Positions 18,751 through 27,318 of a DNA stretch of 64,000 nt are shown here, piece after piece. Position 1 is the first letter of the stretch, and the number at the start of each line of letters is the position of its first letter. The notes under the pieces were generated by a model. It was not told the origin of the DNA, searched no databases, and saw nothing but the letters and a program-made list of their open reading frames with translations. The DNA is from Dyella psychrodurans (GTDB lineage Bacteria > Pseudomonadota > Gammaproteobacteria > Xanthomonadales > Rhodanobacteraceae), in contig NZ_QRBF01000004.1 in the NCBI RefSeq assembly GCF_003363265.1, forward strand, positions 332,334 to 396,333. The letters are read 5' to 3'. Made by a program: the position numbers and the translations under genes.

Positions 18751-19647
18751 TCAGAAAAGCGGCCAGCGCAGCCTGCGCACGGGCATCACGTATTTGTGGC
18801 CGAAGTCGATCCGGTCGAACCTGGCGATGCTGCGATCGCGATGCCGGTAGTAACGCCAGCTGGCACGTTCGGGCACGGGCTTGGACGGTTGAAGAAACAC
18901 ATCCATCTGATAGACCGGCATGCCCCGCGGCGTCACGTGCATGACCAGGCTGCGGCGCGAGCGTTCTTTCGCGTGATGTGGCGCGCCGCCATGAAACATC
19001 GAGGGATGCCAGATGATGACGTCGCCACGACGGACGTGCACATCCTCGGCAACGAGTTTGTGCTCGTCGCTCAGGCGTTGAACTTCGGCCTGATATCGCG
19101 AAAAGGCAACATCGGAAATCGCAGGAATTTCCGTTTGATGGGGAAACAACTCGCGTGCGAGCGCTTCGACGTCGATGGCTGGCAGTCGATGACTGCCCGG
19201 CACCACGCGTAGTGGTCCGTTATCCGCGTCTACATCGTCCAGCGCGAGCCACATGCCCAGGTACTGATCGGCAGGTTTTGTGCAGAAGTAAGGCGTGTCG
19301 CGATGCAGGCCTTGTTCCGAGCCGCGTTCATAGTAAAGGGTGGTGTACAGCGACGTCGGTCGGCCGAAATAACGGTCCGCGACGGTAAGCGCGGCACGGC
19401 TTTCGACAAATGCGTCAGCCAGGCTGTCGATGGCCAGATGCGTGTTCACGACGCGATAAAGGTGGCCGAATTCGTCCGCATTCGGCGTCACGGCGGCTTG
19501 GTGCTTGCGCTTGAATGCCTCCATCGCATCGAGCGCGCGCTCACAGCACGAAGCATCCAAAGCCTTCGGTATTACTACGAAGCCGTGTTCCATCAATCGG
19601 GCATAAGCGTCGTTGGCGTTGTTTGTATCCATTCGAACACCGGTCAT
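18751..19647 (-). CDS. phytanoyl-CoA dioxygenase (PhyH) family 2-oxoglutarate oxygenase
   Basis: 298 residues. The iron-binding HxD is HRDTPY, with a distal histidine in MFHGGAPHH and the 2-oxoglutarate arginine in RRSLVMH; GMWLALDDVDADNGPL and VVPGSH are typical of PhyH. These enzymes hydroxylate small molecules or lipids with 2-oxoglutarate and oxygen. It lies upstream of the two glycan genes on the same strand, so it may modify a glycan or lipid precursor, which is inference. It starts 11 bases after the ETF-QO stop. ATGs at 19645-19647 and 19630-19632 are both possible. Confidence 0.85.
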   Translation of the reverse strand: MTGVRMDTNNANDAYARLMEHGFVVIPKALDASCCERALDAMEAFKRKHQAAVTPNADEFGHLYRVVNTHLAIDSLADAFVESRAALTVADRYFGRPTSLYTTLYYERGSEQGLHRDTPYFCTKPADQYLGMWLALDDVDADNGPLRVVPGSHRLPAIDVEALARELFPHQTEIPAISDVAFSRYQAEVQRLSDEHKLVAEDVHVRRGDVIIWHPSMFHGGAPHHAKERSRRSLVMHVTPRGMPVYQMDVFLQPSKPVPERASWRYYRHRDRSIARFDRIDFGHKYVMPVRRLRWPLF

Positions 19648-19658
19648 GACATCGGTCG

Positions 19659-21260
19659 CTACAGATTCTGATAATTAGGGCCCGAGCCGCCTTCCGGCGT
19701 GACCCAGTTGATGATCTGGTAGGGATCCTTGATGTCGCAGGTCTTGCAGTGAACGCAGTTGGCCGCGTTGATCTGCAGGCGCTTGCCGGCATCGTCCTGC
19801 ACGATTTCGTAGACGTTCGCCGGGCAGAAGCGCGTGCACGGGTTGCCGTATTCCTGCGCGCACTTGGTCACGCAGACGGAGGTGTCTTCCACATGAAGAT
19901 GGATCGGCTGATCTTCATCGTGCTCGGTGGCGGCGAAATAGACGCCGGCGAGGCGATCGCGGGGCGGGAGTTCGCGCTGCACGTAATCGCGCCTGGGTTC
20001 TTCCTGCTTGCCGAGCTTGTGCAGCGATGACCAGTCGGCCTTGTTCTTCAGCGTCCAGGGCGATGCGCCGCCCGTGATGGTTTCCCACGCGGCATTCAAC
20101 ATGCCCCACCACAATCCCTTCTTGAAACCGGGCTTGATGTTGCGCACTTTCTTCAGCTCGACCATCACTTCCGAGCCACGCAGCTTCGCATCGAAGCCCG
20201 AAGGGCTGAGTCCGTTGTTGGCGAGATGTTCGGCGGCCAGCATGCCGCTGCGGACAGCCTGGTGCGTACCCTTGATCTTGGGCACGTTGAGCAGGCCGGC
20301 GGTGTCGCCGATCAGCAGCGCGCCGGGCATCTCCACTTTCGGCAGCGATTGATAACCGCCGGTGACGATGGCGCGGGCACCTGCGGAAAGAATGCTGCCG
20401 CCCTCGAGCAGCGGCTTGATCATGGGGTGGTTCTTCCATTGCTGGAAGGCTTCCCAAGGCTGGTAGTTCGGATCGCTGTAGTCGAGGCCGCTGACGTAGC
20501 CGAGCGCGATGCGGTCCTTGTCCAGGTGGTAAAGAAAGCTGCCGCCGTAGGTGTGGCTGTCCGCCGGCCAGCCGAAGCTGTGCACGATCTTGCCGGGCGT
20601 CACGCGTCCGGGCGGCACCTGCCAGAGTTCCTTGATGCCGATGGAGTAGCCCTGCGGGTCGCTGTCCTGGTCCAGCTTGAAGCGCTTGATCAGCTGCTTG
20701 GTGAGGCTGCCGCGCGCACCTTCGGCCAGCACGGTGACCTTGGCTTTGATGTCGATGCCCTGCGTATAGCCGGGCTTATGCGAACCGTCCTTGGCTACGC
20801 CCATGTCGCCGATGCGCACGCCGGCAACGGAGCCGTCGTCGTTATAGATGGTGTCGGCGGCAGCGAAACCGGGGAACACGTCCACGCCCAGCGCCTCGGC
20901 CTGTGGTGCCAGCCAGGCGCACAGCGCGCCCAGCGACACGATGACATTGCCGTGATTCTTCATCCCCGGCGGCACCGGCAGCTTGCGTCCGCCGGTCTTG
21001 TTGAGCAGCCAGAACTCGTCCTCCGTGGCCGGCACGCAGATCGGCGGCGGGTTGTCGCGCCAGCCGGGGAGCAGGGTGTCCAGCGGCTGCGGTTCGATCA
21101 CCGCGCCGGAAAGGATCTGGGCGCCGATGGTCGAGGCTTTTTCGATCACGCAGACGGTGACATCCGGCTTGAGCTGCTTCAGGCGAATGGCGAATGACAG
21201 CCCGGCCGGACCCGCTCCCACGACGATAACGTCGTATTCCATCGTTTCGCGTTCAGTCAT
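19659..21260 (-). CDS. electron transfer flavoprotein-ubiquinone oxidoreductase
   Basis: 533 residues from the ATG at 21258-21260 (MTERETMEYD), preceded by GGAG at five bases. The N-terminal FAD site is VIVVGAGPAGLSFAIRL. The C terminus carries a 4Fe-4S ferredoxin-like cluster site with cysteines in CVTKCAQEYGNPC, RFCPANVYE and NCVHCKTCDIKDP. The enzyme oxidises reduced EtfAB and delivers electrons to ubiquinone at the inner membrane, so it completes the route starting at etfBA, 5 kb away. Length and motifs match the family in full. Confidence 0.96.
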   Translation of the reverse strand: MTERETMEYDVIVVGAGPAGLSFAIRLKQLKPDVTVCVIEKASTIGAQILSGAVIEPQPLDTLLPGWRDNPPPICVPATEDEFWLLNKTGGRKLPVPPGMKNHGNVIVSLGALCAWLAPQAEALGVDVFPGFAAADTIYNDDGSVAGVRIGDMGVAKDGSHKPGYTQGIDIKAKVTVLAEGARGSLTKQLIKRFKLDQDSDPQGYSIGIKELWQVPPGRVTPGKIVHSFGWPADSHTYGGSFLYHLDKDRIALGYVSGLDYSDPNYQPWEAFQQWKNHPMIKPLLEGGSILSAGARAIVTGGYQSLPKVEMPGALLIGDTAGLLNVPKIKGTHQAVRSGMLAAEHLANNGLSPSGFDAKLRGSEVMVELKKVRNIKPGFKKGLWWGMLNAAWETITGGASPWTLKNKADWSSLHKLGKQEEPRRDYVQRELPPRDRLAGVYFAATEHDEDQPIHLHVEDTSVCVTKCAQEYGNPCTRFCPANVYEIVQDDAGKRLQINAANCVHCKTCDIKDPYQIINWVTPEGGSGPNYQNL

Positions 21261-21431
21261 GGGAGCTCCGTCGTGTGGCTGTTGGCTGCAGGGCGAAGGC
21301 CCCAAGGTGTGTTCCCGGGGTGGTCCGCCCGGTTATTCTCCGGGTTCGCCTCGTGCGCGGCAAACAGTAGGGGATGGCCGCGGGTTCGTCTGGGGATAAT
21401 CGCATCGTGTTGGATCTGTGCCGGAGTGCGC

Positions 21432-22829
21432 GTGAACTTGCTACCGCCAATCGCTGAGTTCGATCTTCGACGCGCCACGCTGTGCCAGCTTCTGCATGGG
21501 CTGGCGGCGGGCCAGGCGAGCCCGGTGGCGCTGGCCGAGGCTTATCTGGACGCCATCGAGCGCATCAACCCGCAACTCAACGCCTATGTAAGCGTGAGCC
21601 CGTCGATGATGCGCGAACAGGCGCGCATGTCCGAGCAGCGGCGACGCGATGGTGTCATCGGGCGCCTTGATGGGGTTCCGATCGCCGTCAAAGACAATTT
21701 CGACATTGCGGGATGGCCGACGTGCGCAGGGTTGCCCGGGCCGGGTAAACCTGCCGAGCACGACTCGCACGTCGTGGGGCGACTGCGCGCATCGGGTGCC
21801 GTGCTGATCGGCAAGACCAACATGGACGAGGGCGCCCTTGGCGCGGTCACCGACAATCCGCATTTTGGGCCCACGCACAATCCGCATCGTCACGGCTACA
21901 CAGCGGGTGGTTCGTCCGGTGGATCGGCGGCGGCGGTGGCCGCGGGACTGGCGGTAGCGGCCATCGGTTCGGATTCGCTCGGCTCGATCCGCATTCCGGC
22001 CAGCTATTGCGGTGTGTTCGCGCTGAAGCCTACGCAGGGTGAAATTTCCGCGAGGGGCATGGCGCCGGCCGCGCGTGCCCTGGATAGCGTCGGATTGATG
22101 GCGCGCAGCGTCGACGATCTGACCGTGCTGCTGCAGGTGCTGGCTGGCTACGACGCGGAAGATCCGCGCTCCCGTCGCCGTCGCGTTGCGTTGTCGCCAC
22201 CCGATTGGGAGCCGGGCAAATTGCGTTGTGGCGTGTTGGCCGATCTGCCGGGGCTGGACGTGCAGCCCGATGTGATCGAAGTATTCGAGGCGGCGCTTGC
22301 GAAACTCGGCGGTGAACTGGGTCAACGGCGCACGGTGGACTTTGCGGATTGGCATTTCGATCGCGCCCGCCGCGCAGGGCTGCTTTTGATGGAAGCGGAA
22401 ATGCTCGGTACGTTTGCGACGCAACTGGCCAATACCGAGCAGCCTGTGTCGCCGCGCTTTCGCGCCATGCTCGACTACGCCGCACGCAAGACGGCGGCCG
22501 ATTACGCCGTCGCCGATCGGGTGCTGGATGCGGCCACATTGAAGATGCGCCGCCTGTTTGCGCAAATCGATGTGCTTGTCACGCCGACAACGCCTCAGGG
22601 CGCATTCCCGCTCGATGGTCCCGTGCCCGATTCGCAAGCCGACCTGACCAGCTTCGCCAACCTGGCCGGCTGCCCGGCCGTGAGCATTCCGATGGGCACA
22701 CTCCCGAACGGCCTGCCGATCGGACTGCAACTGCTGGGCGCCCGCGGTTCGGATCTGCGCTTGCTGGAATTGGCGGCGGTCTGGTCCGCCACGCTGGATG
22801 CGGCGCCCGAATACCCCGTTCTGGCCTGA
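21432..22829 (+). CDS. amidase signature family protein
   Basis: 465 residues from the GTG at 21432 (VNLLPPIAEFDL), which has GGAG five bases upstream; the open frame further left is not needed. The Ser-Ser-Lys triad is visible: lysine in PIAVKDNFDIAG, serines in AGGSSGGSAAAVAAG and GSDSLGSIRIPA. It resembles GatA and AtzF/allophanate-hydrolase-like amidases. No gatB or gatC is next to it, so it is probably a stand-alone amidase of unknown substrate. It is divergent from ETF-QO, 171 bases apart. Confidence 0.88.
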   Translation: MNLLPPIAEFDLRRATLCQLLHGLAAGQASPVALAEAYLDAIERINPQLNAYVSVSPSMMREQARMSEQRRRDGVIGRLDGVPIAVKDNFDIAGWPTCAGLPGPGKPAEHDSHVVGRLRASGAVLIGKTNMDEGALGAVTDNPHFGPTHNPHRHGYTAGGSSGGSAAAVAAGLAVAAIGSDSLGSIRIPASYCGVFALKPTQGEISARGMAPAARALDSVGLMARSVDDLTVLLQVLAGYDAEDPRSRRRRVALSPPDWEPGKLRCGVLADLPGLDVQPDVIEVFEAALAKLGGELGQRRTVDFADWHFDRARRAGLLLMEAEMLGTFATQLANTEQPVSPRFRAMLDYAARKTAADYAVADRVLDAATLKMRRLFAQIDVLVTPTTPQGAFPLDGPVPDSQADLTSFANLAGCPAVSIPMGTLPNGLPIGLQLLGARGSDLRLLELAAVWSATLDAAPEYPVLA

Positions 22830-22908
22830 CCGGAACCCTCTGCCGCCGGCGTGACAACGTTTTGTTACGGTCGGCCCGTTAAAGTGCGAAAAACAGCCAG
22901 GCCTCCCC

Positions 22909-23496
22909 ATGCCAGCCGATACCCAGCAACTCACCTTTTTTCTCGAGTGGATCAAGCATCCGCTGCAGATGGCCTCGGTGTTGCCGTCCGGCCAGCCGCT
23001 GGCGCGCATGATGATTTCGGCCATGCCGGACAATGCGCGCTGCGTTATCGAGTTGGGCGGCGGCACGGGCGTGATTACCGAGGCGCTGATTCGCCACGGC
23101 GTGTCGCCCTCGCAGTTGCTGGTGCTGGAAATGAACGAGACCATGCACGCCGTCCTGCGCCGCCGTTTTCCTCAGGCGCAGGTGCTTTGTGCGGATGCGC
23201 GGCATGTCAACGAGCTGGCGCAACGCACGGGCGTACTGGCACCGGAAGGCGCCGATGCCATCCTCAGCAGTCTTGGCTTGCTGACGATGCCGCCGGACTT
23301 GCAGCACGACATCGTGGCCGCCGCGCTGGCGGTTTTGCGTCCTGGTGGTGTCTTCGTGCAATACACCTACGGCTTGCGCAGTCCGCTGGACGAAAATGTG
23401 CGGCGGCAACTTGGCTTGCGTTGTACGCGCGTAGGCATGGTATGGCGCAATCTGCCTCCTGCGCAGGTATTCGCCTATGTCCGCGAGGATGGCTGA
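22909..23496 (+). CDS. SAM-dependent methyltransferase, phospholipid N-methyltransferase-like
   Basis: 195 residues. CVIELGGGTGVITEALI is motif I of a class I methyltransferase, VLEMNETMHAVL holds the ribose-binding acid, and ILSSLGLLTMP is motif IV. The N-terminal TFFLEWIKHPLQMASVLPSG is typical of the PmtA/KsgA-related phospholipid N-methyltransferases (COG3963), so phosphatidylethanolamine may be the substrate. It overlaps the start of the AlkB-like gene by 20 bases and is probably co-transcribed with it. Confidence 0.75.
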   Translation: MPADTQQLTFFLEWIKHPLQMASVLPSGQPLARMMISAMPDNARCVIELGGGTGVITEALIRHGVSPSQLLVLEMNETMHAVLRRRFPQAQVLCADARHVNELAQRTGVLAPEGADAILSSLGLLTMPPDLQHDIVAAALAVLRPGGVFVQYTYGLRSPLDENVRRQLGLRCTRVGMVWRNLPPAQVFAYVREDG

Positions 23497-24130
23497 CCCA
23501 GGCGACGCGACCTGGGAGCGTTTGCCGTTGCCCGGTGCCGATGTGCGTTGCGCCTGGTCGTGGTTGCCGCGCGAAGACGCCGACGCGCTGTTCGAGAACC
23601 TGTCGCAGGAGATCCCCTGGGAGCGCCATCGATTGCGCATGTTCGGCCGCGAGCTGGATGCGCCGCGACTGAGTTGCTGGATCGGCGATCCCGATGCCGT
23701 CTATGTGTATTCGCGCACGCGGTTCGAACCCCGTCCATGGACGCCATCGCTGCATGCGCTGCGCGAGCGCGTGGAGCGATCCTGCGGTGCACGTTTCAAC
23801 AGCGTGCTTGCGAATCTTTATCGCGACGGCGCCGATTCCATGGGCTGGCATAGCGACGATGAACCCGAGCTCGGCTCGCAACCGATCATCGCCTCGCTAA
23901 GCCTTGGCGCGACACGTCGTTTCCGCCTGCGCCGTCGACTGCCGCGCGGCATACGCGCGACGCCGGCCGATACGCTGGATGTGCAACTGGCTCACGGCAG
24001 TCTGCTGTGCATGTCGGGGGCGACACAGCATCTGTACCAGCACGATCTGCCCAGGAGCGCGGCGGTGACCAAGCCGCGCATCAACCTTACCTTCCGGCTC
24101 ATTCATGTGCCCGCCGAGCGCCAGCCATGA
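23477..24130 (+). CDS. AlkB-like 2-oxoglutarate/Fe(II) dioxygenase
   Basis: 217 residues. The family motifs are clear: the HxD in [17 protein letters not shown] before it, [12 protein letters not shown], the distal histidine in [10 protein letters not shown] and the RxNxTFR site in RINLTFRL. AlkB proteins repair alkylated nucleic-acid bases by oxidative demethylation; this is closest to the short ALKBH2/3-like bacterial type. The start could also be the ATG at 23489. It overlaps the methyltransferase gene, so expression is coupled. gcvT follows with its own promoter. Confidence 0.88.
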   Translation: MSARMADPGDATWERLPLPGADVRCAWSWLPREDADALFENLSQEIPWERHRLRMFGRELDAPRLSCWIGDPDAVYVYSRTRFEPRPWTPSLHALRERVERSCGARFNSVLANLYRDGADSMGWHSDDEPELGSQPIIASLSLGATRRFRLRRRLPRGIRATPADTLDVQLAHGSLLCMSGATQHLYQHDLPRSAAVTKPRINLTFRLIHVPAERQP

Positions 24131-24141
24131 TGCCGTGCAGC

Positions 24142-24170
24142 TTGGATTGACCCCATGCGCCGGGGATAAT
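24142..24170 (+). promoter_or_regulatory. candidate gcvT promoter
   Basis: TTGGAT (24142-24147), a 17-base spacer and GATAAT (24165-24170) form a good sigma-70 site about 43 bases before the gcvT ATG. The leader is too short for a glycine riboswitch, and none is seen. Confidence 0.55.
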
Positions 24171-24212
24171 GCGCGATCCTCACTTCATCCCCTTACCTTG
24201 GCAGGCCCAGCA

Positions 24213-25313
24213 ATGACCGAGAAGACCGTACTAAACGCCACCCATCGCGCGCTTGGCGCACGCATGGTCGATTTCGGCGGCTGGGACATGCCGATCAGTT
24301 ACGGCTCGCAGATCGAAGAACATCACGCGGTGCGACGCGATGCCGGCATGTTCGACGTCTCGCACATGACGGTGGTCGACCTGCACGGTGCGCGCACGCG
24401 CGAATTCCTGCGCCATCTGGTGGCCAACAGCGTCGACAAGCTGAAGGTGCAGGGCAAGGCACTGTACACCTGCATGTTGAACGAGCAGGGCGGCGTGATC
24501 GACGATCTGATCGTCTACTTCCTGGGCGACGAATTTTTCCGCCTGGTGGTCAATGCGGCCACGCGCGCCAAGGATCTGGCATGGATCGCGCAGCAGGCCA
24601 AGGCGTTCCATGTCGAGGTCAAGGAGCGCCCCGACTTCGCGATGATCGCGGTGCAGGGGCCGAGTGCGCGCGCCAAGGTGATCGGGCTGCTGCACGAAGT
24701 GGATCGCGCCCGCATCGAGAAGCTCGGACGCTTCGCCGCCGCCGCCGCGCAAGGTCCGCATGGCGCGCCGCTGTTCATCGCACGCACCGGTTATACCGGC
24801 GAAGACGGTTTCGAGATCATGGTGCCGGAGGAACAGGCCGTCACGTTTTGGAATGAACTCGCCGCCGCCGGCGTGGCGCCATGCGGACTGGGTGCGCGCG
24901 ATACGCTGCGGCTGGAAGCGGGCATGAACCTGTACGGTCAAGACATGGATGACAGCGTCTCGCCATGGGAAGCGGGCCTGGCATGGACCATCGCGTTGGA
25001 CGAAGGCCGCGACTTCATCGGTCGCAAGGCGCTCGAAGCGCAGAAAGCCGCAGGTGCGATGCGCACGATGGTGGGTCTGGTGCTGGATGAAAAGGGCGTG
25101 CTTCGCCATGGCCAGAAGGTGCTGACCGACCGGGGCGAGGGTGAGATTCTTTCCGGCAGCTTTGCGCCGACCTTGAACAAGGCGGTGGCTTTTGCGCGCA
25201 TTCCATCCGGTGTGTCGGGCGATGTGCGCGTGGATATCCGCGGTCGCGAAGTGCCGGTGCGCGTGGTCAAGTTTCCCTTTGTGCGCGACGGCAAGCCCTG
25301 CGAAGGGATCTGA
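24213..25313 (+). CDS. gcvT: glycine cleavage system aminomethyltransferase (T protein)
   Basis: 366 residues from the ATG at 24213 ([16 protein letters not shown]). [20 protein letters not shown], the folate-site [16 protein letters not shown] and [13 protein letters not shown] are diagnostic. It transfers the methylene group of glycine to tetrahydrofolate. gcvH follows after 86 bases; gcvP is not in the window. Confidence 0.96.
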   Translation: MTEKTVLNATHRALGARMVDFGGWDMPISYGSQIEEHHAVRRDAGMFDVSHMTVVDLHGARTREFLRHLVANSVDKLKVQGKALYTCMLNEQGGVIDDLIVYFLGDEFFRLVVNAATRAKDLAWIAQQAKAFHVEVKERPDFAMIAVQGPSARAKVIGLLHEVDRARIEKLGRFAAAAAQGPHGAPLFIARTGYTGEDGFEIMVPEEQAVTFWNELAAAGVAPCGLGARDTLRLEAGMNLYGQDMDDSVSPWEAGLAWTIALDEGRDFIGRKALEAQKAAGAMRTMVGLVLDEKGVLRHGQKVLTDRGEGEILSGSFAPTLNKAVAFARIPSGVSGDVRVDIRGREVPVRVVKFPFVRDGKPCEGI

Positions 25314-25326
25314 AACGCGGCATGTA

Positions 25327-25353
25327 TTGACCCGCTGCGGATGCGGTTAGAAT
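25327..25353 (+). promoter_or_regulatory. possible gcvH promoter
   Basis: TTGACC (25327-25332) and TAGAAT (25348-25353) are good hexamers, but the spacer is only 15 bases. It lies in the 86-base gap before gcvH and could supply extra gcvH transcript. Confidence 0.35.
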
Positions 25354-25399
25354 TCGTACTTCCACCCCTGATCGAAACCAACGACGACTGGACCCGACC

Positions 25400-25795
25400 A
25401 TGAGCGAGATTCCCGGCGATCTGAAATTCCTCAAGTCCCACGAGTGGGCCCGTGTCGAAGACAACGGCCTGATCCGCGTGGGTATTTCCGACCATGCGCA
25501 AGGCCAGCTCGGCGATCTGGTCTACGTCGAACTGCCCGAAGTGGGCAGCACCGTGCAGGCTGGCAACGGCGCGGCGGTGGTCGAATCGGTCAAGGCCGCT
25601 TCCGACATCTACTCACCGGTTTCCGGCGAAATCGTCGAGGTGAACGACACCCTCAACGACAAGCCCGAGACGATCAACGAAGACGCCTATGGCGACGGCT
25701 GGATCTTCATCGTCAAGGCCAGCGATCGTGCGGAACTCGACGAATTGCTCGACGCCGACGCCTACGCGGAACTGATCGAGAACGAAGACAACTGA
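25400..25795 (+). CDS. gcvH: glycine cleavage system H protein
   Basis: 131 residues. The lipoylated lysine is in [18 protein letters not shown], and [10 protein letters not shown] and GYGD-like YGDGWIFIV are typical. It carries the aminomethyl group between the P, T and L proteins. A strong terminator follows 19 bases after the stop. Confidence 0.97.
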   Translation: MSEIPGDLKFLKSHEWARVEDNGLIRVGISDHAQGQLGDLVYVELPEVGSTVQAGNGAAVVESVKAASDIYSPVSGEIVEVNDTLNDKPETINEDAYGDGWIFIVKASDRAELDELLDADAYAELIENEDN

Positions 25796-25814
25796 TCGGT
25801 TGATCGGTTTTCAA

Positions 25815-25847
25815 GGCAACGGCCGCCTAAGCGGCCGTTGCCATTTT
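25815..25847 (+). terminator. intrinsic terminator after gcvH
   Basis: GGCAACGGCCGC, a CTAA loop and GCGGCCGTTGCC form a perfect 12-bp stem, followed by ATTTT. Confidence 0.85.
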
Positions 25848-26377
25848 CGCGGTTTGTCGGTGTCGCGACAGGTGCGTGCCGGATCGTCGGTGCATCGCGA
25901 AAACGTGTCGCGATCGCTGCGCGCGACACCGCAACGACGATCGATCCGATGTATCCATCACCACGTCGTCGGAGTGCGCATCGAGGCGTTCGGGGATGTT
26001 CGGGACCGGATTCGGGACATCCCGGGCACATTTCAGTCGTCGTCCGTTCATCCTTCGGACGGGTGCCTTTCGGGGGCTTCGAAGTGGCGTTGCACATCGC
26101 GAGAAGAACGCGCGCGTGCGGATAATCGATGCGCAATGGCTTAAATAAAAAAATACGATTTTCAGCTTGTTTTTGGCTTTTTTTAAAAATGCGCGACACA
26201 AACATACTGGATGTTTAGACGGCTTCGCGATTTGATTTTTGTAGTGAAGATTGGCCTTTCGAAATGGGCGTCATTAGCAGGTCGCCGGGTCGAAGGGATT
26301 GATTTCATGGCAAAAATCAATTGACAGTTGAAATGTTCAGGAATAGCTTTCGCACCATATAACGGGGAACGGTACCA
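25848..26377. promoter_or_regulatory. motif-rich intergenic region upstream of the MetJ-H1 gene
   Basis: About 530 bases with no credible gene. The motif GTGTCGCG or its complement CGCGACAC recurs: within the palindrome TGTCGCGACA at 25861-25870, as an inverted pair at 25905-25912 and 25922-25929, and alone at 26192-26199. The last 250 bases are AT-rich, with runs of A and T at 26140-26190. AGACGGCT at 26217-26224 matches a met box (AGACGTCT) at seven of eight bases, but the adjacent octamers do not, so it is weak. Confidence 0.4.
26321..26349 (+). promoter_or_regulatory. candidate promoter of the MetJ-H1 gene
   Basis: A consensus -35 TTGACA (26321-26326) with a 17-base spacer to a modest -10 TAGCTT (26344-26349). 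GGGGAACGG lies just before the ATG at 26378 as the ribosome site. Confidence 0.5.
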
Positions 26378-26899
26378 ATGGCGGCATCGAAGTTCATCAA
26401 GCCTTACGTGGATCACGGTGAAAAAGCCGGCGCGGTGAGAAAGATCACTGTTTCGATTCCAATGCATGTATTGCGACTGCTTTCCGATTTGCGTACGTAC
26501 CGCCAGGTCAACAATTTGAGGCACGCCACGAACAGCGATTTGCTGGTTGAGGCGTTCCTCCACGCTTTTACTGGGCAACCACTGCCAACTGATGAGGAGC
26601 TGAGACGAACTATGGCCACTGCCAAGAAAACTGCTAGGAAATCGGCTAAGAAAGCCGCCAAGAAATCCACCCGTAAAGCCGCCGCCAAGCGGCCGGTCGC
26701 CAAGAAGGCAACCGCCAAGAAGCGCACCGTTCGCAAGACTGCCAAGAAGGCAGGCGCCAAGCGCGTAGGTGCAAAGAAGGCAACCGCCAAGCGCGTTGCC
26801 AAGAAGTCTGCGAAGAAGGCAACGCGCAAGCGCACTGCCAAGAAAGCTGCTGCTGCCAAGGTGGTCAAGGCCACCAAGACCAGCAAGGCCAAGAAGTAA
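26378..26899 (+). CDS. MetJ-type repressor domain fused to a histone-H1-like tail
   Basis: 173 residues. Residues ~10-75 are a MetJ ribbon-helix-helix domain: [18 protein letters not shown] (the DNA-contacting beta strand) and [19 protein letters not shown] with [10 protein letters not shown] are nearly identical to E. coli MetJ, including the segment that binds S-adenosylmethionine. Beyond TDEELRR the normal MetJ C terminus is missing. It is replaced by about 95 residues of repeated AKK/ARK/TAKK units with 33 Lys, 9 Arg and no acidic residue, like bacterial H1/HctB/AlgP-type tails. The tail is in the same uninterrupted frame. Known: MetJ represses methionine biosynthesis with SAM as corepressor. 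Inferred: the tail adds non-specific DNA binding or compaction. No met gene is adjacent. Confidence 0.85.
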   Translation: MAASKFIKPYVDHGEKAGAVRKITVSIPMHVLRLLSDLRTYRQVNNLRHATNSDLLVEAFLHAFTGQPLPTDEELRRTMATAKKTARKSAKKAAKKSTRKAAAKRPVAKKATAKKRTVRKTAKKAGAKRVGAKKATAKRVAKKSAKKATRKRTAKKAAAAKVVKATKTSKAKK

Positions 26900-26974
26900 G
26901 CACAACAACTAGCTTCACCCTTTGGAATTGTCTCCCTGCGGTGCCCAGCGCAGGGAGGTGCTTCGAAAGCGTTT

Positions 26975-26996
26975 CGTCCCGGCATTTGCCGGGACG
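26975..26996 (+). terminator. possible terminator downstream of the MetJ-H1 gene
   Basis: CGTCCCGGC and GCCGGGACG form a 9-bp stem with an ATTT loop. The following sequence (CTTCATTTG) is only moderately T-rich. The rest of 26900-27318 holds no credible gene; it includes the leader of the TonB-like gene. Confidence 0.5.
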
Positions 26997-27318
26997 CTTC
27001 ATTTGTGGCCCCCGAAAATGAGTGCATCAGGCTGGCCTTCGCCAGGGAACCGGCAAGTTGGCGAGGCACGGCAGAACGCTGGCGCGGCGTACCTGAATGC
27101 GTTCGCTGCGGTCGGCGCCACGGCGAAAGACGACTAGGAATTTTTCCCATCTCCCCCTAGCAGCTATTTTTCCGGGGCGGCGTGAAGCGCAGCGCATTTG
27201 CCGTAGCGAACTAATCGCGTTACCTTTTGCTCATCCGCGCCGCGGCGAATGTGGGAGCCGCACCTGGATAACAGGGGGGAAGCGCGGGTATCTGATGCCA
27301 CGAAGTCAGTGAGAGATC

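Noticed and set aside
24121..24212. A glycine riboswitch before gcvT
   Set aside because: The gap is only about 80 bases and shows no tandem-aptamer core sequences.
26209..26232. A met-box operator for autorepression of the MetJ-H1 gene
   Set aside because: One octamer (AGACGGCT) matches AGACGTCT at seven of eight bases, but the adjoining octamers match at two or three, and MetJ needs tandem boxes.
26183..27150. Two open frames antisense to the MetJ-H1 gene with Leu/Gly/Ala-rich sequence
   Set aside because: They mirror the lysine-rich repeats on the other strand and resemble membrane proteins only by composition.
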